Positions 26,458 through 35,962 are shown, counted from the stretch's first letter. The stretch is 64,000 bases of DNA from Aquimonas sp046318115 (GCA_046318115.1 JBKCVA010000153.1:1-64000), one strand, 5' to 3'. Notes: a model not told the origin generated them from the letters alone. Program-made: numbers and translations.

Positions 26458-26770
26458 CTCGAACAACAGGAAAGCAATCAACAAAGCCTCCTGTGGATGT
26501 TCGCGCTGTCGTTCCTGTCATGGGCGTCCACCAAGCACGCCGCATCCCATAGGGTGGGTCTTGACCCACCCCAGCCCCAGTCCGAAAACACCGCGACTGG
26601 GCATGACAAGGACCGATGCGAGGAACAGTCGCGATGTGTCGCCACAGGGATCGAGGCGCTCTACAGCTTCGGTGGGTCAAGACCCACCCTATCGGGTCGC
26701 GCCGCATTTCACAGAGTGGGCCTTACCCCACGCTGTGGGTTCGTGTCGGCGGACGCAGCCCAGCGCCCCA
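26458..26770. other. Repeat-filled gap before transketolase 3' end
   Basis: This 313-base stretch holds the decayed fifth tandem unit, the MITE-like inverted repeat and a third TGGG-CCCA palindrome just beyond the tkt stop. The palindromes may serve as the tkt transcript end. No gene is supported. Confidence 0.6.
26549..26692. repeat. MITE-like element with 22-bp perfect inverted ends
   Basis: The arms 26549-26570 and 26671-26692 are exact reverse complements and enclose 100 bases. Each arm also contains the self-complementary GGTGGGTC/GACCCACC. A related broken motif (TGGGCCTTACCCCA) lies at 26715-26730. No open reading frame of note is inside. Confidence 0.75.
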
Positions 26771-28762
26771 TCAAAGCCCTTTGGCTGCCGCGATCACCTT
26801 CTCCACCGTGAAGCCGTAATGCTTGAAGAGCTGGTCCGCCGGCGCCGAGGCACCGAAGCTGTCGATGCCGATGACGGCGCCGTCCAGGCCCACGTACTTG
26901 CGCCAGAAGTCGGACACGCCGGCCTCGATGGCGATGCGCTTGCGGCACCAGCCGGGCAGCACGCCCTCGCGCCACTCGACCGGCTGGGCGTCGAAGACAT
27001 TGCTGCAAGGCATGCTGACCACGCGCACCCGGGTGCCTTCGGCTTCCAGCGCGCGGGCGGCCTGCATGGCGAGCTCAACCTCGCTGCCGCTTGCGATCAG
27101 GATGAGATCAAAGCGCGCCTCCGGCGGATCGGTCAGCACGTAGCCGCCACGGGCGATGTCGGCGACCTGCCCGGCCGTGCGAGGCTGGTGCTGCAGGTTC
27201 TGGCGGCTGAAGATCAGGCAGCTCGGCCCGTCGGTACGGGTGATCGCCGCCTTCCAGCTGATCGCACTCTCCACCGAGTCACAGGGGCGCCAAACGTGGT
27301 TGTTGGGGATGTAGCGCAGACTGGCCAGATGCTCGACCGGCTGGTGCGTGGGGCCGTCCTCGCCCAGGCCGATCGAGTCGTGGGTGAACACGTGGATGGT
27401 CCGCGTCGGGATCAGGGCCGACATGCGCAGCGCATTGCGCGCGTAGTCGCTGAACACCAGAAAGGTGGCGTCGTAGGGCAGGAAGCCGCCGTGCAGGGCG
27501 AGGCCATTGGCGATCGCGCTCATGCCGAACTCGCGCACGCCGTAGTAGACGTAGTTGGCGTTCGGATCCTCGGCGTTGACGTCCTTCGAGCCCTTCCAGA
27601 GCGTGAGGTTGGAGCCGGCGAGATCCGCTGAGCCACCGATCAACTCGGGCAGCAGCGGGCCGAAGGCCTCCAGCGCCATCTGCGAGGCCTTGCGCGAGGC
27701 CACGGTCGGGCCTTCCGCCTGCAGTTTGCTGATGTAGGCATCGGCGGCAGCCACGAAGTCGGCCGGCAGCTCGCCGCGCATGCGGCGCTCGAACTCGGCG
27801 GCAAGCTCGGGGTTGGCCTGCGCGTAGGCCTGGAACATCGCCTTCCACTGCGCCTCCGCACCTGCGAGATCGCGCGCGCGCCAGCCGGTGTAGATGTCCT
27901 GCGGGATCTCGAAGGGCGCATGCGGCCAGTTCAGCGCGGTGCGGGCGCCGGCGATTTCGTCCTTCCCGAGCGGCGCGCCATGGCAGGCCTCCTTGCCGGC
28001 CTTGGTCGGCGCGCCGAAGCCGATGGTGGTGCGGCAGCAGATCAGGGTGGGGCGATCGCTCTCGGCCTGGGCGGTGCGGATGGCCTGGGCGATCTCCTCG
28101 GGGTCGTGGCCGTCGACGCGGCGGATCACCTGCCAGCCATAGGCCTCGAAGCGCGCCGGCGTGTCGTCGGTGAACCAGCCGTGGACCTCGCCGTCGATCG
28201 AGATGCCGTTGTCGTCCCAGAAGGCGATCAGCTTGCCGAGCTTCATGGTGCCCGCCAGTGAGCAGGCCTCGTGGCTGATGCCCTCCATCAGGCAGCCGTC
28301 GCCGAGGAACACATAGGTGTGGTGGTCGACCACGGCCTGACCCGGACGATTGAAGCGGCGCGCCAGCACCTTCTCGGCCAGCGCCATGCCGACCGCGTTG
28401 GCCAAGCCCTGGCCCAGCGGGCCGGTGGTAGTCTCCACGCCCGGGGTGTGGAAGGCCTCGGGGTGGCCCGGGGTCTTCGAGTGCAGCTGGCGAAAGCGCT
28501 TCAGCTCGTCGATCGGCAGGTCATAGCCGGCCAGATGCAGCAGCGAGTACAGCAGCATCGAGCCATGGCCATTGGAGACCACGAAACGGTCACGGTTGGC
28601 CCAATGGGGGTTGGCCGGGTTGTGCTTCAGCACATCGTTCCACAGCACCTCGGCGATGTCGGCCATGCCCATCGGCATGCCCGGGTGGCCGCTCTTGGCC
28701 GCCTCGACGGCGTCGGCGGACAGGAAACGGATGGCGTTGGCAAGTTCGCGACGGCTGGGCAT
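26771..28762 (-). CDS. tkt: Transketolase
   Basis: The ThDP enzyme of the pentose phosphate pathway transfers two-carbon ketol units. The 663-residue product has SGHPGMPMGMADIAEVLW, the ThDP motif GDGCLMEGISHEACSLAGT...WDDNGISID, and the pyrimidine-domain FSDYARNALRMSALIPTRTIHVFTHDSIGLGEDGPTHQPVEH. The C-terminal part ends in SFGASAPADQLFKHYGFT. The ATG at 28762 is used; another ATG four codons upstream (28774) is possible. It lies downstream of the EAL gene on the same strand with about 80 bases between. Confidence 0.96.
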   Translation of the reverse strand: MPSRRELANAIRFLSADAVEAAKSGHPGMPMGMADIAEVLWNDVLKHNPANPHWANRDRFVVSNGHGSMLLYSLLHLAGYDLPIDELKRFRQLHSKTPGHPEAFHTPGVETTTGPLGQGLANAVGMALAEKVLARRFNRPGQAVVDHHTYVFLGDGCLMEGISHEACSLAGTMKLGKLIAFWDDNGISIDGEVHGWFTDDTPARFEAYGWQVIRRVDGHDPEEIAQAIRTAQAESDRPTLICCRTTIGFGAPTKAGKEACHGAPLGKDEIAGARTALNWPHAPFEIPQDIYTGWRARDLAGAEAQWKAMFQAYAQANPELAAEFERRMRGELPADFVAAADAYISKLQAEGPTVASRKASQMALEAFGPLLPELIGGSADLAGSNLTLWKGSKDVNAEDPNANYVYYGVREFGMSAIANGLALHGGFLPYDATFLVFSDYARNALRMSALIPTRTIHVFTHDSIGLGEDGPTHQPVEHLASLRYIPNNHVWRPCDSVESAISWKAAITRTDGPSCLIFSRQNLQHQPRTAGQVADIARGGYVLTDPPEARFDLILIASGSEVELAMQAARALEAEGTRVRVVSMPCSNVFDAQPVEWREGVLPGWCRKRIAIEAGVSDFWRKYVGLDGAVIGIDSFGASAPADQLFKHYGFTVEKVIAAAKGL

Positions 28763-28851
28763 CGGGGGTTCCATGGGCGACGGGGCGGGAAGCCCGATAT
28801 TGTCGCCGAGGGTCCGGAGGGGGGCAAACGCGGCGCGCTCCCGAGCGCGAT

Positions 28852-30081
28852 TCAGCGAGATGGCAACCAGTGCCCCAACGAGCGCGGATGGCCGAAGTAC
28901 CAGCCCTGGGCGTAATCGCAGCCAAGCTGCGCCAAGGCCTGCGCCACCTGCTCGGTCTCCACGCCCTCCGCCACCACCTGCATCTGCAGGCGGTGGGCAA
29001 GCTGGATCATCGACTGCACGAGCCCGCGCTCGCGGCTACCGTCAAGACGCTCGAGGAAGCGCCGGTCGATTTTCAGCAGGCTGAGCTCAAGGTGCTGGAG
29101 ATAGCCAAAGGAGGAGTAGCCCTGCCCGAAGTCATCAAGCGCCACGCCCACCCCGAGTGCGCGCAGGCGCGACAGTTGGCGTGCGTTTCTCTGCGGTTCC
29201 TCCAGCAGCGCGGTCTCGGTGATTTCCAGCAGCAGGGCTGAGGGCGGAAGCCCCCAGATGCCGAGCGCGGACTCGATCTGCTCGACCAGTGCGCTGTCCT
29301 CGAACGCGCGCGCCGACAGGTTGAGCGCACAGTGCAGGGAGCTGTCCGCCGCATGCAGCGGCTGGAACTCACGCAGCGCCGCCTGCAAGCTCCAGCGCGT
29401 CAGCTCGGTCACAAGTCCCGCTTCCTCTGCCTGTACGACGAAAAGCGCAGGCGAGACCGGCTCCTGCGTCAGCGGATGTCGCCATCGCGCCAAGGCCTCG
29501 TAGCCGACCCGGCGTCCATCGCGCAGCCGCACGATCGGCTGGAACTCCATCTGCAGCGCGTTGGCGCGGAGGTCCTGGGCGAGCTCGGTGTACAGCAGCG
29601 GCGGCGGCACGCCCGCCGCCTCGGCGATGTTGCCGGCCGCTCCACGCGCGCTTTCCACCGCGGCACTGGCCGCCCGCTGCAGCCGCTCGGCATCGGCACC
29701 ATGCCGGGGCGCGAGCGCGAGGCCGATCTCTGGCTGCAGCCGCAGGCTGAGCTCTCCGGACTGCACGGGCACGGCGAGCGCGCGCTGCAGCGCCTGCGCG
29801 GCAAGCCGCGCGTGTCCAACGCTGAGCAGGCCCGGCAGGGCGATGAGCAGATCGGCCTCGCCAAGCCGGAGCACCCTGTCCTGGGGGCGGAGCACACGCC
29901 AGACCCGCTCGAGCGCGCGCTCACCCATCTCAAGCAGCAGGGTTTCGCCAAGTCGGGCGCGCAGGCTGCGATGGCGGCGCAGATGCAAGTGCAGCAGGGC
30001 GAGCGGCTGCGCATCGGCAGCGCCGAGGGCGTCGTCGATGAAGCCGCGCAGCACGGGCCAGTCCGGACTCAGTTCGGGCAT
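28852..30081 (-). CDS. EAL-domain cyclic-di-GMP phosphodiesterase with degenerate GGDEF
   Basis: The 409-residue protein has an N-terminal GGDEF-like domain (about 20-150) with no GGDEF motif, so it is non-catalytic. An EAL domain (about 165-405) follows in which catalytic motifs are kept: YEALARWRHP, ALNLSARAF, LEITETALL, ALDDFGQGYSSFGYL, LKIDRRF and VVAEGVET. It should hydrolyse c-di-GMP to pGpG. ATGs at 30114 and 30123 would lengthen it and overlap the HD-GYP gene by up to 26 bases; the ATG at 30081 is placed after that gene's stop (30098) and has GGCGG upstream. Coupling to the HD-GYP gene is likely whichever is used. Confidence 0.88.
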   Translation of the reverse strand: MPELSPDWPVLRGFIDDALGAADAQPLALLHLHLRRHRSLRARLGETLLLEMGERALERVWRVLRPQDRVLRLGEADLLIALPGLLSVGHARLAAQALQRALAVPVQSGELSLRLQPEIGLALAPRHGADAERLQRAASAAVESARGAAGNIAEAAGVPPPLLYTELAQDLRANALQMEFQPIVRLRDGRRVGYEALARWRHPLTQEPVSPALFVVQAEEAGLVTELTRWSLQAALREFQPLHAADSSLHCALNLSARAFEDSALVEQIESALGIWGLPPSALLLEITETALLEEPQRNARQLSRLRALGVGVALDDFGQGYSSFGYLQHLELSLLKIDRRFLERLDGSRERGLVQSMIQLAHRLQMQVVAEGVETEQVAQALAQLGCDYAQGWYFGHPRSLGHWLPSR

Positions 30082-30097
30082 GCGCACCGCCCGCGCT

Positions 30098-31381
30098 TCA
30101 TTCCCGCGCCTCATGCGCGTCATCCGTGAGGAAAAGCTGGGCGAGATCGATGCCGTAGGCGCCCGGCCGCAACCCCTTCAGGATGGTGCGGCGTCCGCCA
30201 TCGGCGGTCGCGTCGAGCCACAGGTCCAACTGCGGAAATGAAGGATCGAGCTGCTTGTCCGCATCGGTCAGCACCGTCACACGCGGAAACAGCCTCCGCG
30301 CCGCGTTCTGCTGGGTGACCACCGCGATTTCACCACTCGACAGTTCGACCAGGGTACCCGTGGGGTAGACCCCGAGCGCCTGGCCGAACTGCTCGACCAG
30401 CTCTGCCTGGAAGAGGCGATCGCGCTCGCGGTAGAGAGACTGCATGGCGTCGTGGCGGGACACCGCCTTCTGGTGCGGCCGGTCGGTGCACATGGCATCG
30501 AAGGTATCCACAAGCCCGAGCATGCGCGCGAACAACGGAATCTCGGCACCCGCCAATCCACGCGGATAGCCACTGCCGTCATGACGTTCGTGGTGGGCTG
30601 CGATCCACTGCCGCTGAGCGTCACTGACGCCCTCGCGCCCCTCCAGTGCCTGCAGTCCGAGCTCGACATGGGCCTGTACTCTCCGATGCTCGGCAGGCGA
30701 CAGCACCAGGCCGTGATTGCACAAGCCGTCCGGGAGCAGCGGCATGCCGATGTCCATCAGGAGGGCGGCGCCCGCCAGCTCGACCAGCAGATCGGCAGGC
30801 AAACCGATCTGCCTGCCCAGCGCGGTGACGTAGGCGGACGCGTTCAGCGCATGCCCGTAGGCGTAGGGGTCGCGGTGCCGCAGCGCGACCAGCCAGAAGA
30901 AAGCATCGGGACTGCGCAGGACGCTGGCCACGACCGGCTGCATCGCCTCACCCAGCTGATCGAGCTCGAGCGGGCGACCCGCGCGCAGATCGTCCTGCAG
31001 CCTGCGCGCCAGACCAGTGGCCGAGTCGCGCGCGGCGCGCGCGCGCGGCAGCTCCTGTTCGATCGGCAACGCATCGGGATAGTGCCTGAGCTCGGGCAAG
31101 CGCGCGCCCGGAGAGGCGCGATAACCGAGCGTGAGCAGCAGGCTGCGCCCCTCCGGCCTGACGCTCCGATGGAAATCGACGACCGCCATCTCGGTGTATG
31201 GCCTGAGCGCATCCACGTCCGCCTGCGAAGCGATCAAGAGACCCTGCAAGGCGAAGGGCGTCTCCGCCCAAGGCCGGTCGATGCGACAGACGAACATTCC
31301 AGGCTCGAGAGCGGCCAAGGGCAGGCTGCGTTCCTCTATCGCCACACTTGCGTCCCCCTGCGCACCCGAATCCGGCCTCAT
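30098..31381 (-). CDS. DUF3391/HD-GYP-like protein with altered HD motif
   Basis: The 427-residue protein has an N-terminal DUF3391-like region (about 20-120: LEPGMFVCRIDRPW) and an HD-GYP domain (about 160-370). The GYP part is intact (HHERHDGSGYPRGL, 263-276; FDAMCTDRPH). The first His of the site is kept (H177 in YGHALN). The hallmark HD dipeptide is Met-Asp (209-210 in LLMDIGM) and the following Lys is Met. HD-GYP enzymes hydrolyse c-di-GMP using metals bound by these residues, so activity is uncertain and a sensor role is possible. It is the first gene of an HD-GYP/EAL pair. Confidence 0.85.
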   Translation of the reverse strand: MRPDSGAQGDASVAIEERSLPLAALEPGMFVCRIDRPWAETPFALQGLLIASQADVDALRPYTEMAVVDFHRSVRPEGRSLLLTLGYRASPGARLPELRHYPDALPIEQELPRARAARDSATGLARRLQDDLRAGRPLELDQLGEAMQPVVASVLRSPDAFFWLVALRHRDPYAYGHALNASAYVTALGRQIGLPADLLVELAGAALLMDIGMPLLPDGLCNHGLVLSPAEHRRVQAHVELGLQALEGREGVSDAQRQWIAAHHERHDGSGYPRGLAGAEIPLFARMLGLVDTFDAMCTDRPHQKAVSRHDAMQSLYRERDRLFQAELVEQFGQALGVYPTGTLVELSSGEIAVVTQQNAARRLFPRVTVLTDADKQLDPSFPQLDLWLDATADGGRRTILKGLRPGAYGIDLAQLFLTDDAHEARE

Positions 31382-31513
31382 GATGAGGCGCGAAGCTCAG
31401 GATCGTACTACCACGCGGCTTTCCCAGGGCAAGGACAATCCGACGCCTTTCGCCGGCTCAGCGCGGGCGTCCCGCGGCGCGCCCTGGCTGGCAAAGGGTT
31501 GTAAACATTGTGT

Positions 31514-31519
31514 TAGCAT
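31514..31519 (+). promoter_or_regulatory. Possible extended -10 of the TonB receptor gene
   Basis: TGTTAGCAT (31511-31519) resembles an extended -10, 86 bases before the receptor ATG. No good -35 is seen. Confidence 0.3.
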
Positions 31520-31604
31520 CCAGCGACCGCTGTCCCAGTTCCGGGGGCGGTTGAGGTCTTCGGGCGCCGCCCCGATCCCAGCCAACTGTTTGGAGACATA
31601 GCCG

Positions 31605-34436
31605 ATGTCAAAGTTCAACCCGCTGTCGGGTGCGATTCGCTTCGCCCTCGTTGCCGGTACCGCCGCCCTCGTGGCCGCTCCGGTGTACGCGCAGGAAGAA
31701 GAAACGCCCACCTCGCTCGACCAGATTGTGGTCACGGGCTCGCGTATCCAGAGCCAGACCGTGACGTCCTCCGCGCCGGTCACCGAAATCCAGCGCGAAG
31801 ACTTCGCGCTCTCCGGTGCGACCCGCGTCGATGACCTCGTCAACCAGTACCCGCAGCTGAATCCGGCCTTCGACTCGCAGACCAACAACCCGTCTACGGG
31901 TTACGCCACCGTGTCGCTGCGCAACCTGGGCGCCGAGCGCACCCTTACCCTGGTCAATGGTCGCCGCCTGCCGCCGGGCCCGACCGGTGAGCTTCGCGAC
32001 ATCAGCATCATCCCTGCAGCTCTGATCAACCGCGTCGACATCCTCACCGGCGGTGCGTCCGCGGTGTACGGCTCCGACGCGGTCGCGGGCGTCGTCAACT
32101 TCATGCTCGACACCGAGTTCGAAGGCTTCAGCATCAACGCCGGCTACTCGGCCTATCAGCACGACAACCGCAACGAGTACATGCAGGGCCTGCAGCGCGC
32201 CCGCGGCTTTGCGTTCGAAGACGGCAACTCGGGCCTCGATGGCGCCAGCAAGAACCTTGACCTGGCTTGGGGCGGCCGCATCGGCGACGGCTCCGGTCAC
32301 GCCATGGCGTGGGTCACCTACCGCCAGAACGATCCGCTGTTCCACGGCCAGCGCGACTACGCTTCCTGCGCCCTGAACGCGGCCGGCACCGCCTGCGGCG
32401 GCTCCGCAACCAGCGACACGGGCAACTTCCTGGTTGCTCAGACCGGCGTCCGCGTGCTTGATTTTGCGAGTTTCAACAGCGCCGGCCGCTGGTCGAACGG
32501 CGTGCGCAATCTGTACAACTATGCGCCGCCGAACTACTACCAGCGCCCTGACGAGCGCTACACCGCCGGCACCGCCATCAGCTACGAGGTGAACGAATTC
32601 TTCACCCCGTACTTCGAGGCCATGCTGGTCAACCGCAAGGACAGCTCGCAGATCGCCGAGTCCGGCGCTTTCAACGTGGCCCTGCGCAACCAGAGCTGCT
32701 CCAACCCGATCTTCGGCACCCTTTGCTCCGATCTCGGCCTGAACCCGGCTCTGCCTTTCCAGGTGAACGTGCTGCGCCGCAACGTCGAGGGCGGCCCCCG
32801 TCGTACCGATACGTCCGACCTGTCCTACCGCTTCGTTGTGGGCGCCAAGGGCAACCTCGGTTCCACCTGGACCTACGACGCGTCCTACCTCTTCGCGCGC
32901 ACGTCCAACGACACGCAGGGATACAATGACTTCCTGATTTCGCGCATCACCAGCGGTCTGCTGGGCTGCCCGGCCGGTTCCTTCGCCGGATGCCAGTTCT
33001 GGAACGTCTGGCGGGACGGCGGTGTGACTCCGGCAGCAGCAAACGCCTTGGCCGGCGTCAGCTTCAACAAGACCGATACCGAGATGGAAGTGTTCAACGC
33101 CTTCGCGACGGGTGATTTCGGCTTTGGCCTGCCCTCGGCTGGTGGTTCGACGATCTTCGGCGTGTTCGGTGTTGAGCACCGTCGCGAGTCCTTTGCCTCG
33201 GTGTCGGACAACGACAGCGCAGCGGGCAACTTCGCCGGTGCTGGCTCCTCGGCCCCGCCGATCGATGGCCAGACCAAGGTCAACGAAGTGTTCATGGAAG
33301 CCCTGGTTCCCGTGTTCGTGGGCGATGGCGTCTTCAAGTCGCTCGACCTCGACCTTGGCTACCGCTACTCCGACTACGATCGCTCTGGCGGCGCCAACAC
33401 CTACAAGCTGGGCCTGATCAGCGAGATCGGCATGTTCCGTCCGCGCGTGGGCTACAACCGCGCCATCCGCGCACCTGGCATCAACGATCTGTTCTCGCTG
33501 CAGCGTACTGCGCTGTTCGCCGGTGCTGATCCCTGCGCAGGCGCTACGCCCAGCCGTACTGCCGCTGAGTGCGCCCGCACCGGCGTCACGGCTGCTCAGT
33601 ACGGTCGAATTCCGAGCAACCCTGCCGGCCAGAACAATCAGTTCATTGGTGGCAATCCGAATCTGACGCCGGAGCAGGCCGACACGTACACCTTGGGCGT
33701 GGTTTTCGCGCCCACCGATGACCTGTCGTTCGCAGTCGACTACTACGACATCAAGATCGAAGACACCATCACCGGCATTGGCGCGGCGACCATCCTCCGC
33801 ACCTGCTTGGACACGGGTCTTTCCAGCGTGTGCAACCTGATCCAGCGCGGCCCCGACGGCGACATCTGGCTGGATGACGACAACTTCGTCCGCAATACGA
33901 CGCAGAACTTCGGTGAATTGGCCACCAACGGCATCGACCTGAACGTCAACTACACGTTCGAAGCTTTGGGTGGCCGCTTCTTCACCAACTTCGTGGGCAC
34001 CAAGATCCTCGAACAGCGGAGCTCCCCGCTGCCGGGCGTGCCCGACACCGAGTTCGACTGCGCAGGCCTCATCAACGAAAGCTGTCAGAACAACGACTGG
34101 CGCCATATCGCCAGCGCTCGTTACTCGCGTGACAGCTGGTCGTTGAACCTCCGCTGGCGCTACTTCGGCGAGATGGACTACGTCGGCGTCGACGGCGAGG
34201 CGCTGGATGACGACCTGCTGGTCGCGGCCAAGGGTGGAATCCCGGGCTACAGCTACATCGACCTGTCGGGCTCGCTGGCACTGGCCGACAACATCGACCT
34301 GACGTTGGGCATCAACAACATCGCCGACAAGGAGCCGCCGCTGGTGGGCGTTGACAACGCGCTCAATGCCAATGCGCCGGGCGGTTACGACCAGCTGGGA
34401 CGGTTCATCTTCTCGAGCATCAACGTGCGTTTCTGA
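31605..34436 (+). CDS. TonB-dependent outer-membrane receptor
   Basis: The 943-residue receptor has a signal peptide (ALVAGTAALVAAPVYAQ), then EEETPTSLDQIVVTGSRIQS as the TonB-box/plug entrance. The plug domain (about 45-170) includes NLGAERTLTLVNGRRLPPGP and VDILTGGASAVYGSDAVAGV. The large beta-barrel ends in FIFSSINVRF with the terminal Phe of outer-membrane proteins. Such receptors import large substrates using TonB energy; the ligand cannot be read. GGAG lies nine bases before the ATG, and a strong terminator follows. It adjoins TPR/oxygenase genes, a neighbourhood seen for many Xanthomonadales receptors of this 'Oar-like' group. Confidence 0.93.
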   Translation: MSKFNPLSGAIRFALVAGTAALVAAPVYAQEEETPTSLDQIVVTGSRIQSQTVTSSAPVTEIQREDFALSGATRVDDLVNQYPQLNPAFDSQTNNPSTGYATVSLRNLGAERTLTLVNGRRLPPGPTGELRDISIIPAALINRVDILTGGASAVYGSDAVAGVVNFMLDTEFEGFSINAGYSAYQHDNRNEYMQGLQRARGFAFEDGNSGLDGASKNLDLAWGGRIGDGSGHAMAWVTYRQNDPLFHGQRDYASCALNAAGTACGGSATSDTGNFLVAQTGVRVLDFASFNSAGRWSNGVRNLYNYAPPNYYQRPDERYTAGTAISYEVNEFFTPYFEAMLVNRKDSSQIAESGAFNVALRNQSCSNPIFGTLCSDLGLNPALPFQVNVLRRNVEGGPRRTDTSDLSYRFVVGAKGNLGSTWTYDASYLFARTSNDTQGYNDFLISRITSGLLGCPAGSFAGCQFWNVWRDGGVTPAAANALAGVSFNKTDTEMEVFNAFATGDFGFGLPSAGGSTIFGVFGVEHRRESFASVSDNDSAAGNFAGAGSSAPPIDGQTKVNEVFMEALVPVFVGDGVFKSLDLDLGYRYSDYDRSGGANTYKLGLISEIGMFRPRVGYNRAIRAPGINDLFSLQRTALFAGADPCAGATPSRTAAECARTGVTAAQYGRIPSNPAGQNNQFIGGNPNLTPEQADTYTLGVVFAPTDDLSFAVDYYDIKIEDTITGIGAATILRTCLDTGLSSVCNLIQRGPDGDIWLDDDNFVRNTTQNFGELATNGIDLNVNYTFEALGGRFFTNFVGTKILEQRSSPLPGVPDTEFDCAGLINESCQNNDWRHIASARYSRDSWSLNLRWRYFGEMDYVGVDGEALDDDLLVAAKGGIPGYSYIDLSGSLALADNIDLTLGINNIADKEPPLVGVDNALNANAPGGYDQLGRFIFSSINVRF

Positions 34437-34461
34437 TCAGCTTCGGCTGAGTGTGTCTCCT

Positions 34462-34495
34462 AAAGCGGCGGGCTTCGTGCCCGCCGCTTTTTTTT
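34462..34495 (+). terminator. Rho-independent terminator of the receptor gene
   Basis: An 11-bp perfect stem (34462-34472 with 34480-34490) is followed by a run of eight T. It lies 25 bases after the stop codon. Confidence 0.92.
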
Positions 34496-34696
34496 GTGGC
34501 CTCAGCAGGATGTAGGCGAGGGCCGGGAGTCGGGCGCAGTGGCACCGTGCAACCTGAGTCAGGCCAACCAACGCTTCTTCCGATCCCGTCGTCGACGGCG
34601 TCGCGATGGCATGAAGCTCGAGCTCGCGAAGGATTAGTCGGGCACAGGCCCCGCGATCGACCAAGCTGCCCCTTGGTCCTGCAAAAAGATCGCCAT

Positions 34697-35962
34697 TCAG
34701 GTGCCCAACTGAAAGTCAGGCAGCGCCGCGCTGATTTCACGGACCATGTCGCGCTCTGCTGGGGAAAGAAGGGGATTCCAGACGTCGAAAATCAGGACGA
34801 CCCTGAGTTCGTCGCTATCGTTGCGGGCCTCATGCTCAATACTGTCGTCGAAGATCAGAACTTCGCCGACCTTCCATCGTCGCTTCTCGAACCCCACGCG
34901 ATACAGACAGCCTTCGGGCACCACCAGTGGAAGATGCACCACCAGCCTCGCATTGGTTTCACCGTGATGTGGAGGTATGGCGGTGTGAGGCGCCAAGGCC
35001 GAGAACATCGCGTTTGGACAAAGCCCGCCGATATCCGCCATCTCGATTTCGCGCAGAGCGGCTGAAGTCTGCGGGCATTGACGCTGATGCTCCTGAACCG
35101 CTTCGCCGTTTCTCCAAAGGAAGTAACTGCTCCAGCGTCTGGAATGATTCAGCTCTCGCCACTGGTTGACCGGGGTGCCCGGCTCATAGGCCACGTAGGG
35201 CGCGAACTCCTCCTGTGACTGAGCATGAGCAACCCGCATCTCATGAACGATCTCGGGTGTCCTTGCTTCCAGTGCAGGCACCCAGGGAAACTGGGCGCTA
35301 TCGAAAAAGGGCACTGCCGGCAGACGGGGCACCAGAAGCCGGTTGGGCACCGAATGGTAGGGCTGGCTCTGCCCGGCCACCCAAGCCCCAGCTTCCCGCC
35401 AGCGCTGTGCTTCCTCGGGCCGAAGTTTCCCCATGCGCGTCCCCAAGCGATGCTCCAGAAACTCGGCGAGTTCCTGCCCCGTTCGATCGATGCACTCTTT
35501 CGCGTGGGCGAGCGCAACACGTAACGCTGGGGGACGCTGCGCCTCCGGAGGGGCGATCCTCAGCACATTTCGATACACCTCCGCGGCGGCGCGATGCCCC
35601 TGCCTGCGCTCGATCAGTTGTGCCTTCGAGAGCAATGCTGGCCAGCAGTAGGGCTCGACGGCAAGTGCGGTCTCGATTGCATCGACCTCAGCCTCTTGAT
35701 CTCCCTGCTCTCGAAACACTGTTGCCAGGCTCACCAGAATCATTGGCTCACTGGGAGCCGCCAAGTGAGCCTGCTTGAGGAAGTCGATGGCTTCATCGAG
35801 CCTCCCGCGCTGGAACGCGTGCATGCCGAGACTGTGCAAGGCTTGAGGATGACTCGGTTGCAAAGCGCGAACCTGCAGCCACAGGCGCTCCGCCTCTTGC
35901 CACTGGCCTTGCTGCGCTGCACGGGCCGCAGCTTGCGCGAGCGAGTCAAGATGTGTGCTCAT
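34697..35962 (-). CDS. TPR protein with aspartyl/asparaginyl beta-hydroxylase domain
   Basis: The 421-residue cytoplasmic protein has TPR repeats at about residues 5-160 (for example ALHSLGMHAFQRGRLDEAID). An Asp/Asn beta-hydroxylase domain (about 225-400) follows. The iron site reads PHHGETN (H332/H333) and EHEAR (H377), and R387 in ELRVVLIF is the likely 2-oxoglutarate ligand. The domain is of the non-haem Fe(II)/2OG type. GAGGA seven bases before the ATG supports the start. It is convergent with the TonB receptor gene and divergent from the methyltransferase. The hydroxylated target is unknown; a peptide or protein is the family norm. Confidence 0.85.
   Translation of the reverse strand: MSTHLDSLAQAAARAAQQGQWQEAERLWLQVRALQPSHPQALHSLGMHAFQRGRLDEAIDFLKQAHLAAPSEPMILVSLATVFREQGDQEAEVDAIETALAVEPYCWPALLSKAQLIERRQGHRAAAEVYRNVLRIAPPEAQRPPALRVALAHAKECIDRTGQELAEFLEHRLGTRMGKLRPEEAQRWREAGAWVAGQSQPYHSVPNRLLVPRLPAVPFFDSAQFPWVPALEARTPEIVHEMRVAHAQSQEEFAPYVAYEPGTPVNQWRELNHSRRWSSYFLWRNGEAVQEHQRQCPQTSAALREIEMADIGGLCPNAMFSALAPHTAIPPHHGETNARLVVHLPLVVPEGCLYRVGFEKRRWKVGEVLIFDDSIEHEARNDSDELRVVLIFDVWNPLLSPAERDMVREISAALPDFQLGT

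Noticed and set aside
26162..26520. CRISPR array
   Set aside because: Units are directly adjacent 74-bp tandem copies with no variable spacers and no cas genes.
31608..34106. An 832-codon minus-strand frame opposite the TonB receptor
   Set aside because: The plus strand encodes a full receptor with signal peptide, plug and terminal Phe; the antisense frame has no domain pattern.
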